A DNA stretch of 64,000 bases from Zonotrichia leucophrys gambelii (GCF_028769735.1 NC_088171.1:127923533-127987532); one strand, 5' to 3'. Counted from the first letter of the stretch, positions 47,001-60,100 are shown. Notes: generated by a model not told the origin, from the sequence alone. Made by a program: numbers and translations.

Positions 47001-47939
47001 ATTTATTTGGGTACCTGAATGTTTTTATCTAGAAACAACTGATTAACTGCACTACAAAAGATCAGTTCCCAACACAGAGTATTAGGACTGGCCACATCAC
47101 TCTCATCAACATTAACAGATGTGCTCATCTATAAACTCAGTCCTTTACCTTTACATGTGGTGAAGTATTCTGAGATAAGAAAATCACAGAGGGAAAGTGA
47201 GTAATATTCACTTCTTCACTTCTGGTTTTGCCTGGAGTGATTCCAACATCAGCAGTGAGTTGTCTCTTTTTTTTGTTTCCCTATAAATAAACACAAGAGT
47301 GGCCAGTTTTATTTCTCATTATTGATAAATAATAATGTGAAGTGTTATCTCAAAAGGGAATTTTGGTAGTGAAGTTACATATCCTTTACAAGAAGGATTT
47401 ATAACAGGAACATATATAGAAAGAAACTATACCCTTGGTATTGTAATTATGCTTTTAAAACACCCGATAATTCAGTGTTATTTGTTTTTCCTTTCTTTGA
47501 TGAACTGATAAATGTCACTTGAATATTTGCATGAGCACTCAGTAGAGAAGCTAGTTTTCTTCAAAAGAAAATAGCACACACACTTATTTCTCCTCAGCTG
47601 TACATAAATTCTAAAATAGTACCTTGGAAGAATTATGAAATAAAAATGGATGTTTTTAAAGGCATTTATGCAGTCTGGGGAATAAATGATAGAATTTTCT
47701 TATATTTCTCATATATGCAGATAACAGATACATTTAATGCAAGAAGGAAATAGAATTTTAATAGAATTTTTAACTAAAGATCTTGAAACAAAACTAGACA
47801 TACATTTTAATTGAATTTCTGGCTCAAATTACAGCAAACCATTATAAATCATTAGGAATCAGTTTTAAAACTGCTTTCACTTTTACCCGTATTACAAACA
47901 CAGAGGTAAGCTTTTACAGCTACAGATAAGTGTTAATAA
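44037..47939. other. Unique sequence with minor simple repeats
   Basis: No gene or transposon was recognised. There are three GTTGTCT units at 45884-45909 and a degenerate (AATCT)n at about 46686-46718. Open frames of up to 104 codons (44125-44430 and 46330-46644) are Ser/Leu-rich and not recognised. They lack convincing splice or start context and are not called. Confidence 0.5.
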
Positions 47940-48480
47940 ATTACCCGAATTTCAAAATTAATGGCTGCCCGGCTGCTTTGGGGAGATATCATTGTGTTTC
48001 ATGAATATTTTGATTTTGTGATTAGATCAAAATGCACTGAATTCCTAAACAGTCATAACTAAGGTCTGCTGATCATAAACTGTTCTTTTTTTAATAAATT
48101 ATATTCCTCACAAATCTGCTGATATGGAATAATTAGAAATTGGTTGCCTGCATTTACTGTAATATTTGCATGACTTTAGATCTCCACCTACTGATCTAGT
48201 GGCTGGCAGGAAATGTACATTTTGTACATTTCTAAATATACCTTGCCTGCAGAGATAATGGTTTATATTGTGATGTTAAGAAGGTTTTTATTTGCAAAAA
48301 ACAAAGAGGTGTCACTTGCCAGTTCTGGAAGACATTGATTAGGCTGTTTGTGTCATTCCTATTCAGAACTTATTATTTACAGCTTTCCTGTTTCCTTTCC
48401 TTTGTAGGAGATAATGATCTGTCTCCTGTAAACTGCTTAAAGTGTGCCTATTTTCTCTTTTTTTTTTATTAGGGAGTCTT
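47940..48480. promoter_or_regulatory. Candidate conserved non-coding element / enhancer
   Basis: A repeat-free block of high sequence complexity with many homeodomain-like and bHLH/forkhead-like words, for example GATTAGATCA, AATTAGAAATT, TATTTGCA and TAATATTTGCAT. It contains a perfect 10-bp inverted repeat at 48210-48232 (arm GAAATGTACA, 3-nt loop). It carries no open frame of note despite some 540 bp of sequence. The block resembles vertebrate developmental enhancers in texture, but conservation has not been tested. Confidence 0.35.
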
Positions 48481-49616
48481 GAAACACATTTTATAGAAGG
48501 CAAGCATATTGAAATGGAATGTAAACTGTAAAATACAGCATATTAATCGAAAATGATATCTTTCAGTATAATCTTTAAATTAAGTGGCATACAAATATTT
48601 ATAGTTAGGGAAAATGAAAATTGCAAATCCATTTTTTCATTGTGGAAGGCACATGCATCTGAATGTGATCCTGTAAGACATATACATCCCACAATTAAAT
48701 ACACTTATATTTTGGGAACTATTCATTTTAACAGTACTGTAAATGGGCATATCTGTTTTTTGCTACAGATCTTTGTTGTGGGAAGGGAGTGCTCATTGCT
48801 GACTAGAATTCAGGTTTCAGAATGGCCTAAGCACACAGTGTCCCCATGGATGCTTTATAACCATGTGCTTCAGGACACATTTCAAATTTAGAAACGTGGC
48901 TTCATTTTTTTGCCATATACTGTAGAGATTTAACATAATTGTGAATGTTTACTGCATTAACATGAACAAATATTAAAATCAATGCATCAAAGGGGGAGGC
49001 TGTAGTCTACTATATAATATAATTAGATGACAGGGCAAATGTATTTGGGATAGGCACATGCTAAAATAATCCTCCATTTCAAGAAAAGCAAATAAAAATT
49101 GTTACCATTGCCATGGCTTTTTAATGTGAATGATAGTTCAAGGAAAACGGAGTGATGACAGGCAAAACACTCAACCAGTTCACAAGACCTATAATTTACT
49201 CTAATGATTTCTGAAGAAAATTCTATTTCATTTTGAAAAAAAATTGATCCCACTCTCTATTCCATCCCCGTTGCTACTGTAGTTGGTTTTGCAGCCCAAT
49301 GAATGGATCTTATTCCCAGACTGGACAACTAGTCCTGTGAACTAAAAGATACGTAAAGCGATCAAGGACAAAGCTGGTAATTGCTCACAATCATGCTCTT
49401 TTACCATTTCAGTCCAGCCTGCGTGGTGTTTATTTTATGGGTATTTATCCCATTTTCCCTAGTAGTGTGACCTACTTGCATTAAAATTTAATACTGAGTT
49501 TCATTACCAAGGTATCCTATATAAATTTCAACTCTCCCCCAAATAAAATCTTTTTTCTTTTTAAAGATGAATGAAATAAGTAGAACAAGTCCAATGCCTC
49601 CACTTTTGAAATCATG
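48481..49616. other. Unique sequence, no feature recognised
   Basis: AT-rich non-coding DNA. The 112-codon + frame at 48553-48891 shows no domain or signal sequence that I recognise and is not called a gene. Confidence 0.5.
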
Positions 49617-49643
49617 GATTGATTGATTGATTGATTGATTGAT
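49617..49643 (+). repeat. (GATT)n microsatellite, about 6.75 units
   Basis: Uninterrupted GATT units over 27 bp, flanked by unique sequence. Confidence 0.95.
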
Positions 49644-50054
49644 GCTTCATCATTAGCCCTTAAACTCAGAAATATTAATCTCTACAGAAAGCACTCCTGC
49701 AATTGTGAAAAACCTGGTAATTTGGCCAAACACAGGTTAACAAATATAGTGACAAAAAAGGGAATTGTGGGCTATTCCCTTTTCATGGGTTGTACTGGAT
49801 ACCAGATTCCTGATTTCCACATTGGAAACTTTGGCTGAAGTCCATGGTTCAGAGGCTGGTGATGTGTTGGCCCTTCTTCAACAAGTTGTTTTTAGCCCAT
49901 GAGTAATTTCTTGTTCAGAAGCAAACCCAAATGGGAGGGTAGGAAACGTGGAGAGCCTTCTCTGTCCCCACAGGTTGGGCACATTGCCTGGGCAAGGGGG
50001 AATGTGACCCACAGGAAGCAGAAAAGAACAAACTCTCCTAGCACCAAACAAGGT

Positions 50055-50235
50055 ATTTTAGGTGCCTAAACTGGACAACTTTGGTTCTTACAAAGGTTTC
50101 TTTGGCAAATTTTCAGACAGGAAATCAACTCAGGCAGCCTAAAGTGTGTTCTAGAAGAGTCATTGTCCTCAGTAGCTATATTGGAAGCTGAGAAATGGCA
50201 ATTTGGCATGCAAATTAGGCATCTAAAGTTGGCCA
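50055..50235. mobile_element. Possible MITE-like relic sharing the TTTAGGTGCCTAAA motif
   Basis: The left end reads ATTTTAGGTGCCTAAACTGG. The right end reads AATTAGGCATCTAAAGTTGG. Both carry the near-palindrome seen in the element at 9234-9366, and an internal 'gcaaattttcag' fits the 'gattttcag' block of the same repeat group. The ends are degenerate and no target duplication is evident. Confidence 0.35.
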
Positions 50236-51399
50236 AGGAACATACTAGTAAAAAGGTACTAGCAGTTTTATACTAAGTATAAAAAATAACAAATAACTGT
50301 GGAAAGACAGCACACAATGTAAAATATTTATAATTGAATTGAGGTATGGTGTTGTTTCTTTGTTTCATTTTGGTTTTACCTAAATTTTTAAATTAGAATC
50401 TGCAAAATAATCTGGAAAAAAAGACTGAAGTTGGAACAAACAAATAACGAGAACGTCTGACATTGAGGAATATTTGTTGCTCTGTGGAACAGAGACCCAT
50501 AGAAAGAAAATTTCATGGCCTAGAGGGAGAAAAAATATGCTTTACTTTGAAAGCTATGTTTGACCAAGATATCCTTATAAAGTACTATGTAGGACATGAG
50601 AGCTGCTATGGTTACAGCAGTGAAGATTGTTTTATTTGAACCTAAAGATTTCTGTGAGAATCCTAATTCTACCCTTAGCGGATATAGCTAACTCCCATTG
50701 ATGTTAGTTCTTCATGGGACAAAGTTTGGGCTGGAGGATTGTTAACTGCTATAATTCTTATGAAAAGAGAATATGCATTTCTTTCTGCAAAGAAATAACA
50801 AGGGATAATCTGAAGTGCTCTAAGCCACCATCAGGAGGAAGAATTATTATCTTTTCTTTTCACAAGGAAAAAAGAACCTACATTTAAGCTAATATTGACA
50901 GATCTCTGCAGACCAGAAGAGAAACAATCCCACAGCCTAAGCAAAGCAAAGAGATCAGTCTCTGACATCCATTCAGAAAACAGCTGCTGGTGAAAGAGAA
51001 CAGAGGAGCCAGGAGCAGGAGGAATAGATGTGTCTGATGAGATGTGTGCAGGGCATATTCCTTGGTCCCAGTAAGTAGGCCCAGCTATTTAGCAGATTTT
51101 GTAAAGTACCTTTTGTGTGGAGAATAAATAGACTAAACTATGATCCTGAAGATTTCAGGATCATACATGGTATAAGAAACTTGGGAAGCATCAGTGTTCT
51201 GCTGCTGAATTATTTGTACCTGCACATGTTTGTCTCAGCGATAGTGACTTCAAAGCGCTGTGGTGACAGTCATTCTGCATAATGCCAAACAGCCAAGCCT
51301 GTTTTAACAAGGGGGCAGGATTACATTTTCAACAGTTCTGGTACTATTTGCTTTGTGAAAATGCTTAATTGTATGTTAAATTGACTGTAGGCATGATCT
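50236..51399. other. Unique sequence, no feature recognised
   Basis: AT-rich non-coding DNA with no gene, tandem array or transposon end recognised. Confidence 0.55.
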
Positions 51400-51780
51400 A
51401 TTAAAGCTTGGGTACCTCAGGGAGTTAGCGCCCACCTCCCCATGACACACCATGTGATTTGGGCAGGGAACTCCTTCAGGCTCATGTGAATGTCCCAGCC
51501 TTGCTGCACATTCCTGAGCAGATGTGGTGAGCATTGTTGTGACTCATATGGGCTGATTAGTCAATATTTATATTGTGTTCTGCCGGCTGGAAAGTAGGAG
51601 AGAAGTGCTAACTGCTGTTGTTTTTATTACTGATTTACAACATGAGGAAGCTGTGGAAACCTCTCCTATGAGTCACAATCATGTTCACACAGTTTGTGTT
51701 AAAATATCCAGCCTCAGGAATATGCCTGGCAATCTTTGAACACTGTGCATTTACATGTGTTCATGGCTCCTGCCCCTGAG
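51400..51780. promoter_or_regulatory. Candidate enhancer with an inverted pair of AP-1 sites
   Basis: TTGTGACTCATA (51537-51548) recurs as its exact 12-bp inverse complement, TATGAGTCACAA (51667-51678), with 118 bp between. Both contain the consensus AP-1 site TGASTCA. The intervening DNA has balanced composition, with GATTAGTCAATATTTATATTG-like homeodomain/forkhead words, and no repeat. The sites are read directly; enhancer function is inferred. Confidence 0.4.
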
Positions 51781-53645
51781 TTACAGAAACTCACACGTGT
51801 GACTGAAACCAGGAGCATCATACCCTTAAGTCAGGGAAAAAAGGGCCCAATATGTTTGCTTGGGTTGCAGTGAAATGCAGTGTAATGGACAGAGAGACAA
51901 AATCTCTAGGGTTTCCTACCAGTACCTAAACTGCAGGACTAGTTCAGTGTATAGTCAAAACCAAAGTTAGTCTGTGTCATGCAGACTTTGGAGAGGTGGG
52001 ATTTTGCTTATAACTTTCCTAAATCCATCCTCAAGAAGATGACTTATCCTCTTTTTGTCCTCCATTCCTATCTGATCATTCAGAATCTTCTTTCCTCCAT
52101 CACTGGTGTGCTCTGGTGTGCTCTTCACAGCAGACCTCCCTGGATGTAGATGTGATCATGAAAAATGATGCGGTCAAGAGACTGGAAAGATTCCTTTCCA
52201 CTTTTGGGTGTATTTGGTGAGGACCACAAGGGAAGGTGCTGTCAGGATTATAAGAATAGAAAGTGCTTGTTAGGAGACCTGGAATTACTGAGCATGTTGC
52301 TACTGCAGCTCCCTGAACATAAAGACAAAAGAGACCAATTGCTAGAGGTAAACTGTAGGACAGGTAACATTGGGCATGCCAGAAGTCCCTTTTTATTTGC
52401 CTTTATTCCATCGGACCAGAGGACGGCAATGTTCAGAAAAGAACAAGGCATTTGGGACAGGCTGCAAAAAGCCACCTCCACTTAAACATGACTTATGTGG
52501 TACTAAGACTTTCCAGTTCTCACTGGAACCAATTTAGTTCCTGATGTGTGTGGAAACATTCCTGTCACTATCAAGTTGAAATAGTATGTCTTCTATTCAA
52601 ATCCAACCTTGTGCCTGATTTTGGGCTTATTAGTGCACATATTACTACTATGACACAGAAAAGCAAATTCATTCAGCGGTGTAAACCAACATGAATTTAG
52701 AAAATGAAACCCTAGCCTCTACATATTTAGAGGCTTTGTAACCAATTAAGAGTGTTCCATGAAACACAATATTGCATCACACATGCTTGTCTTTTTAGAG
52801 TAGTCACTGACCATGGTTTCTCAGAAGATGGATCAATTATGGTTCTGCTGAAACAGGCAGATGTGCAAAATACTGGTTCCTTACCTGGATTCTGACTCAC
52901 CAGAATGGCAATGGGATATGGCAAAAGCAAAGATTCAGTTGACAAAGGGGAGCATTACCTATGAATATTTATTCATACTCATATGTATGGTAAATTTCTT
53001 CAAACTGCAGCTGGAATTATGACTGACATGTGAAAAAGAGCTTATATATCTGAAACAGGATGAAGTTAGGTGTAAAAAATCAAGAGGGATATCTTTAAAT
53101 ATCCCTCTTAAAATATTCAACTCAAGAGAACAAGTAAGCCCACGAGTAGGCCCCCAAGGCACAACAGTGTTCATCCTAGAGGCACCTGTGTTATGTATGA
53201 GCTGGGATGTGTGCCCACACAACAAAGAAGGTGCTGTGAAAAACATACTTTGGAATTCAGATGCAATATAGATGCTTTTGAAGATCATTCCTCCTGATGT
53301 CAGGGGTAGTTCCCAGCTCCTGTGCTACTGTACAGTGTTGTGCAGGTGTCCATTAAGATCCAATGGATATTGCAGAGGTAAGGGCATCCCTACTTATTGT
53401 TTCTCTTGCTGCTGTCCTCCCTATGGAACTTTTCTGCCTGCAATATGGGAGTGGGAGATCACTGTCCCTGACAGGATTCCTTCTCCCTTTGATTTACTGC
53501 TTAGCCTGTTTTGGGGCAAGCACTACAGACCAACATTTTCAAAATTAAGCAGGTCAACCAGACACTTCAACCCATGTAAGTCACTTCAAAAAATGGACAG
53601 GTTCTACATCATGTAAGAGCTACAGCTTTCATAGGATTGATTTGG
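51781..53645. other. Unique sequence with one 11-bp hairpin
   Basis: No gene recognised. The frames at 52165-52485, 52959-53288 and 53272-53616 (106-114 codons) show no known domains, and the first overlaps an antisense frame. A perfect inverted repeat lies at 53082-53109 (arm AAGAGGGATAT, loop CTTTAA). Confidence 0.5.
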
Positions 53646-53702
53646 AGGTATCTGTGCTCAGCAGCTCTAAAATCTAGGCCATTTTTATTTAGACTCCTAA
53701 AG
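53646..53702. mobile_element. Possible MITE-like relic (gctcagcag...ctaggcc...cctaaag)
   Basis: GTATCTGTGCTCAGCAGCTC, a 'ctctaaaatctaggcc' block and TTTAGACTCCTAAAG occur in the order seen in an old reptile/bird palindromic repeat ('gtgctgagcacctctgaaaatcaggcc...tttaggtgcctaaa'). It is related in style to 9234-9366. It is short and diverged, so the call is tentative. Confidence 0.4.
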
Positions 53703-55793
53703 CCAAAATCAAATACTTAGCTTTAGGCAACTTCATCCTGAACCTTGGTCCTAATCTCTTTTTTAATACTCTGCTAAGTAGAAAGATGCAAATAGTTACT
53801 GTGTACATAAATCAGTGTTGTTTCAAAGATTAGTTAGGACTAATGTTATGCAACGTTATGTGTTAGGGTAAATGTTACGCAACACATTAAAGCATTTCCA
53901 TTTTTATTCAGTAAAGACAGTGGAAATTAAAGACAATCACTTTTATCTAACTTTTTCTGTAACTCACATTACAGTATTATTCAAGTTGTACATTAAACTT
54001 AAGTTTTCCACATGGGTTGATTCTCTCTAGAGTGAGAATGAAATTGCTGTGGGATGGTTGCTCTGGATTGTGGTAATTTTGTTTTAAATTTACAAGCTTC
54101 TTTGGGTTCCTGTTAGATAATTCAATGAAGAAGTTGTTTTCCACTAACTAAGAAGGAAATTTAGTGAAGTTGATGTGAGGAAGATCAAGAAAGCCTTTAC
54201 TTGTACTGAGAACATTGCCATGAACTGCCATACTTCATGAATGGATGATAGGAAGGCCAAATAGAAGTATTTTATTTGTAGCTGTGGCTAGACAAACTAT
54301 GGATAAATCTTTATTACACTGAACTAGTGGGAATTTCAAGATTTTTCACATCTCCAAGGAGTTTAGAATTAGAGATACAATGAAAGTTTTTCAAAAAAAG
54401 TTGGATTATGAAGCTTACTCTAAAAATGCTGGAATTTTGCCATTAATAAAATGAGTAGATTTTGGTAAGAGCACAAAATAATTTAGGATCTTGAAAGAAT
54501 CTATCTACATGTAATAATCCATTCTCAAATTTCTCCAAGAAGTGAAAGAAATTCACTAGGCAGGCTCACACTCAGACATAAATTCTGTCTGAATTTACTG
54601 AATTTACTTCAAGAATAACTGCACATCCACAACTGTGGTGATCCATATGGAAGTACTTTTAGGAGTAATTACTTGCCAGAAAGGGGCACATGATCAGGCT
54701 CATGGTCTTCTTGTAACAGTGATTGCCTCTGATTCTGCAAACCACCACCAGCTCAAAATTGGAAACTCCCTATAAATTATGGATATCCTAATCCAAAAGC
54801 TCACCCTAATGCTGTGTGAAGTCAACAAGGGTGATGCGGCTTTCTCCCTAGTCATTGTTATTCATGCACATTAATTAGCCATTTCAAAACCAGACATTTA
54901 AAGAAAGTAGAGAAAATTATAGATTTCACAGAACCATTCAAAGGAACAGAGTCCAACAGAGGGTCAAGCATTAACTTTTGCTGTTAAAAAAAAAAATAAA
55001 ATAAACCAAGCCGTTTTCTAGTTAATTTGTAATCTAAAAATTGTATTACATACAGAGCTCTCCATTTGTCCTAAAGGCTGAAAAACCTTCAGCATCTCCA
55101 GGATATAATCATAACCTTTCAGTGTTCTGTGGAATGATTGCTGGATGGTGTAAGGTCTTGGTAGAGCTGGACATCTCTACAGTAGGAAACACTTCTTTCA
55201 CTTAGAAGTTTCTCAAGGTCATATGTTTTAGTCCATGAATTCAGAAGAATTAAAAAAAAAAAAGACAGATGTATCACTTAACTTCATTAATTGTAATAGA
55301 AAAATTTGTCATAAGGGGAATTTGTGTTTGAAAGTTTTACCAATTTTAAATATCCAAAGTAAGAAACTATGGTGTACGTCTCAGTTTCTCAACAGGGCAA
55401 TCACTTTCAAAGCATGCAATGTCCAAGTAGAAAAGAGTATACTTACACTTTTCTAGGTACTCATGCCTGAGAGAACAGGTATCTTCAAATGTATATACCA
55501 ATAAAATTGGTTTCAAAGCACTTCCTGTTGTAATGAAAACACTTTAGAACAATATTTATTGTTCTGAAATTAAACTGAATTTAAAATTCACTAAAATGAA
55601 TTACATATTGAAGTACTCTAAATCAAAGACGCAATACAAATCTGCTGGCTAATTCATGCATTACCAAGATGTAATGCTGGAAAGTATCATTCTATTATAT
55701 CACCTGATTTTCTACATAAGGCAAGTATACGGAAGCTAATATTCTTTACAAATAGGCAGAATTGTAACAAATAATATCTACATTGTTTATTTT
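53703..55793. other. Unique sequence, no feature recognised
   Basis: AT-rich non-coding DNA with A runs near 54986 and 55250. No gene, RNA gene or transposon was recognised. Confidence 0.55.
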
Positions 55794-55833
55794 CTCCTCA
55801 CTGGAGCATCCTGCTCCTCACTGGAGCATCCTC
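55794..55833 (+). repeat. 20-bp tandem duplication, two copies
   Basis: CTCCTCACTGGAGCATCCTG (55794-55813) is followed directly by a second copy (55814-55833) differing only in its last base. It is flanked by unique sequence. Confidence 0.9.
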
Positions 55834-56202
55834 CTAATTTTAGGCAACGTTACATGAGACAGTAATTAGTACCTTTTGTATTGCACCATGAGAGAAATCA
55901 ATCCTTGTGGAAATTTTCCATACAGAGACAATATCATAGCAATTTTGCTTAAAAAACTGTACAATTTCTGCCTGGAGGATTGAAGGACCACAATTACAGC
56001 CTGAAAGACATATCTGCTCAAACACTCCTTCAAGCACCTGAAGAGGAGGAGCAAATGCTAAGTGATTTCAACAGAGCTACACAAGCAGCCTCCTGTCTCC
56101 GTCAGCAAACTTTTGGCTTTTGGGGCTGCACAGGAAAATTCATATCAGGGTATCACTTTCGGAACAGAAAATAACTCTATCCCTGCTCCCTATTGTTATG
56201 AG

Positions 56203-57165
56203 AATTCACAGAATCACTAGGTTGGAAGAGACCTTCAAGATCATCAAGTCCAACTCACGCCCAAACACCTCAACTAAATCCTGGCACCCAGTGCCATACC
56301 CAGTCTTTTTTTAAACACATCCAGGAATGGTGACTCCACCACCTCCCCAGGCAGGCCATTCCAGAACTTTATCACTCTTTCCATAAGGAATTTCTTCCTA
56401 ATATCCAACCTATGTTTACCTTGGCACAGCTTGAGATTTTGTCCTCTAGTTATGTTAGTTGCTGCCTGGAGAAAGAGATCAACCCCCACCTGACCACAAC
56501 CACTTTTCAGGGAGCTGTAGAGAGTTGTTGAGTCTCCTTTCCTCCAGGCTAAACTACTACTCCAACTCCCTCAGTCGTTCCTCACAGGGTTTGTGTTCCA
56601 AGCCCCTCACCAGCCTTGCTGCCTTCCCTGGACGCGTTCAAGCGTCTCAAGGTCCTTCCCAAACTGAGGGCCCAGAGCTGGACACAGCACTCAAGGTGTG
56701 GCCTCACCAGTGCTGAGTACAGGGGAAGAATGACCTACCTGGGCCTGCTGGTCACACTGTTCCTGATGCAGGCCAGGATGCCATTGGCCTTCTTGGCCCC
56801 AGGGCTCACTGCTGGCTCATGTTTCAGTCTGGTGTCAACCAGCACCCTCAGGTCCCTTTCTGCCTGTCCAGCTACACCATCCCCAGCCTATAAAGCTGCT
56901 GGGGATTATTGTGGTCAAAATGCAGGACTTGGCACTTGGACTTATTAAACTTCATCCTATTAAACTCTGCCCATCCATTCACCCAATCCAGGTCTCTCTG
57001 CAGAGCCCTTCTACCTTCCAACAGATAGACACATGCTCCCAGCTTAGTGTCACCTGCATATTTACTAATGGAAGACTCAATCCCCTCATCCATGTCATCA
57101 ATAAAAATATTGAACACAACTGGCCCCAGCACAGACCCCTGAGGGACAACACTCCTTGCCTCAGT
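56203..57165 (-). mobile_element. CR1 LINE, 5'-truncated, with recognisable ORF2 remnants
   Basis: The 3' end is at about 56203: the + strand 'cacagaatcactaggttgg' is the complement of the CR1 terminus. Reading on the minus strand from 57165, the frame at 56872-57222 encodes the RT palm: [18 protein letters not shown], then [11 protein letters not shown], then [20 protein letters not shown], then [13 protein letters not shown]. The catalytic Y/F-A-D-D box reads YAGD, so a metal-binding Asp is lost. The ORF2 C-terminus appears in a separate minus frame (56274-56489): HRLDIRKKFLMERVIKFWNG, then EVVESPFLDVFKKRL. The two parts are no longer in one frame. The copy is truncated upstream of the RT QGSVLGP box and cannot be active. 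It is the least diverged CR1 in the window and matches the subfamilies abundant in neoavian birds. Confidence 0.93.
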
Positions 57166-60100
57166 AAGTTGAGCTATAAAGCTATGGGATAGCTGTTTCT
57201 TTTCTCTGAAAAGAAATTGCATATCATCCCAAAACTTCTCTTTTATAGAGAAATCTCCAATTACTGCTATGGTAGTACCACACCTATTACAGCAACATCA
57301 TTCTCCTGCACTTGTAGCTTCCCTGGTGGTGAACACTTAGTGAGGAGCTATTTATATTAAAAGCCTTGTAAAGTGAAGAGAATGAATTTTGAATACGCCA
57401 GAGTTTCTCAAGATGGAACTGGGACGGAGTACCTTTTCTGAGCATTTAAAATCATCCCTCTGTCTTAACAAAGTGTGTCTCTGCACCACATAAAAAAATT
57501 GGAAGAGTGAACAGTCTTCAGAACATGCCATATTTAGAGTTTATCAAATTACTAACTTGATTTTTTACAAAAGCTGATGATGCCAAAACTATCCAGTAGC
57601 TGTTTGCATTTGAAGTCATGCATCAAAAGGAAATGATAGTGTTGAGATGCTGATAAGTACAAGCAGAGCATGGCGCTGACTGGGGAAACCACTGGACAGA
57701 TTGTAATGCAGTAGGTCGTATCCCAGGTAGGTACCACTACACCGACCTCAAAAGAAGCCACAAAGTTATGAAGCAAAAACTATTTTGAAGGACATTATGG
57801 CCCAGTCATTCTCTGGTGATGAAGCTGTTCTGAACACTGGCTTCTAGGTCTCTGCAAAGAGAATTTCAATGTGAAATAACACCTTCAAATGATCAGACTT
57901 TAAAAATTCTGCTCTCTAGAGCTTTTCAGAAGTATGTACTTTAAAATACATATCTCAAGGGCAGCAGAAAAACATTTTAATGAATGCTAACATGTTTGTA
58001 AACACAATGAAAATGGTATTTCCTACTGAGCAGTATAGGATCATTTAAATAAAATATCTGCCTTTGGACATCAGACCCTGCTGGTGATCCCAATAGGATT
58101 TGTGCTTCATTTTTCTATTGGAAAACACATCATATATGGACATGTTTTATGAGGACTGATAAAAAGAGAAATCTCTGACACATGCCATCTGTACAGATTT
58201 CTCCTTTTTAAATCTGTATATCTTAATAAACTTCCAAAATTCATCCCTGAAACTGTGTTGACTTGTTCCAAATGCCTCATGCTAAGAGGTGAATATCAGC
58301 ATAAGAATTCATTATTTTAATAGAACTAAAGTCTGTCAGAGGTAGGAGAACAGAATGCAAATGTCAACATTGCTGGAGGTACCAGCAAACTGATAAAGGC
58401 CATTTATTTATATGACTATATTTCCAGTAGAACAGTGTCACTTGAATATCTTCAGTCACATTATGTTTATCCTACTTTCTTTATAAAGTGACTTCCACCT
58501 AACACCACAACTTGAGGTACTTACTCAGTAAATACTGAGTTTTCACACGATAAAATTTTTTTGGGGCTAAATCCTGAAAAACCAATTAAAACAGTGAGTA
58601 GAGACAGTGCTGCACCCTTCTGCAAGGTTTGAAGACCTTTTACTTGGAGTAAGTGAGAGCTACAAGTAAGAGAGCACGAGCATGTGAAGGTGACCAGAGA
58701 ACCTCTCAAGGCTCAGACTCCTTGTTTTGGTGGGAACCAAAGCCTGAGGACCCTGATGGGTGACCAAGACCCACGGATGCATTCTGCCATCTGTGTTTTC
58801 ACCCACCTGCTCTTAAAGACCTGCTTGTTCTTGTGCAGTTAGTGGTTGTTAGGGGGAACAGCACCTCTCTCTGACCCTATATAGGTAGTAGTCATGACTT
58901 CCCTAAGTATTGTAGACACAGCAAAAGGAAGATTTTTCTCCTCTGAGTTTCTTTTCCTCACATCCTACAGTTAGTCCTTCTACAGCACTTCCAGTTTGGA
59001 TAAATATTTTTTTAGACAGCAATGTCAGATTTTTGCACAGAGCAAGAAAGGAGGCCTGATTAGCACAGTGTGTGATGGCCCTAATACATTTTTTTTCTCA
59101 TAAATTCTCTTCTGTATTTGTCTTCTTCATCACTGTAGATTCCCAGCAGCTTTCAGCCATCCTGTGGTGATCTGGTACACCAGGCCCTCCTCCACTACAG
59201 GCTTTTGCAGACGCTGACCTCTCAGGATGAGTTTCTGAACATATTTTTTTTCCTAATGAAGACCAAGCCAAAACTGACACATCACTATCGAAATGGTCCT
59301 GTGGGATGTGAACAGTATGTAGCTATCAAGTAGCTGTGCTTCAGCTCACTATGTATTTTAATTTATCTTTCTTAAAGAAAACATATGCAGAACTGATTTT
59401 TTCTTTAATTTCAAAATATTATTTTTATTTCCTATTGAGAATAGCAGGAAGATTTATATATATGTACTCAGAGCAACCATATCTACCAGTATTTCTATAG
59501 CTCATTACTGAATCTAACGAAGGACTATTCACATTCATGTCAGTGATATATATTCAGTAGCATAATTTATGACATTTGCAACACTGGATGGATACTGACT
59601 AGGAAATTCCAGCTATGTGTGATACAGTACTGAAAAAAATCTGAAGGAACACATTTTTAAACGCAAGGTCTGAGTGCTGATTGACATGCTTTGTACGATA
59701 GTAAAATCTGGCAGGTGCATTAACTTGCATTCCTCTGATCTGTACACATCCACACTTGTCTTCTTAGGGTACTTGGTAATAAGCTTCTTTAAAGATCCCT
59801 GAGTAAGCACTGAAGATAATATCTGGAGTATGTAGCACTCAGTCCTTTTAGAATGGCTTTTTCCTGCTCCTTTCGTTTTCTTAAGAAAATGTCAGTTTAA
59901 TCATATCTTAATGCTTTGATAATGCGTTTCTTTACATAGCTGTAGAACACTCACTTCAGTGTTTTAAAAGAATTAATGTAGATGTAAAAATGCCAGTTAA
60001 ATGAGATTTCTTTCAACAGGCTAACAAAACTGAAGTGCAAGGCTTCAAAACTTGCAAGACGCTCGCACAGCAACTCAAACGTGCCACAGCAGAGGCCACT

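Noticed and set aside
56459..57192. Plus-strand frames over the young CR1 (85-110 codons)
   Set aside because: They are antisense shadows of the minus-strand CR1 ORF2 and 3' UTR.
58700..58920. GC-richer stretch with CCCTATATAGG, considered as an LTR or promoter
   Set aside because: No LTR ends, polyadenylation signal, target duplication or exon could be defined.
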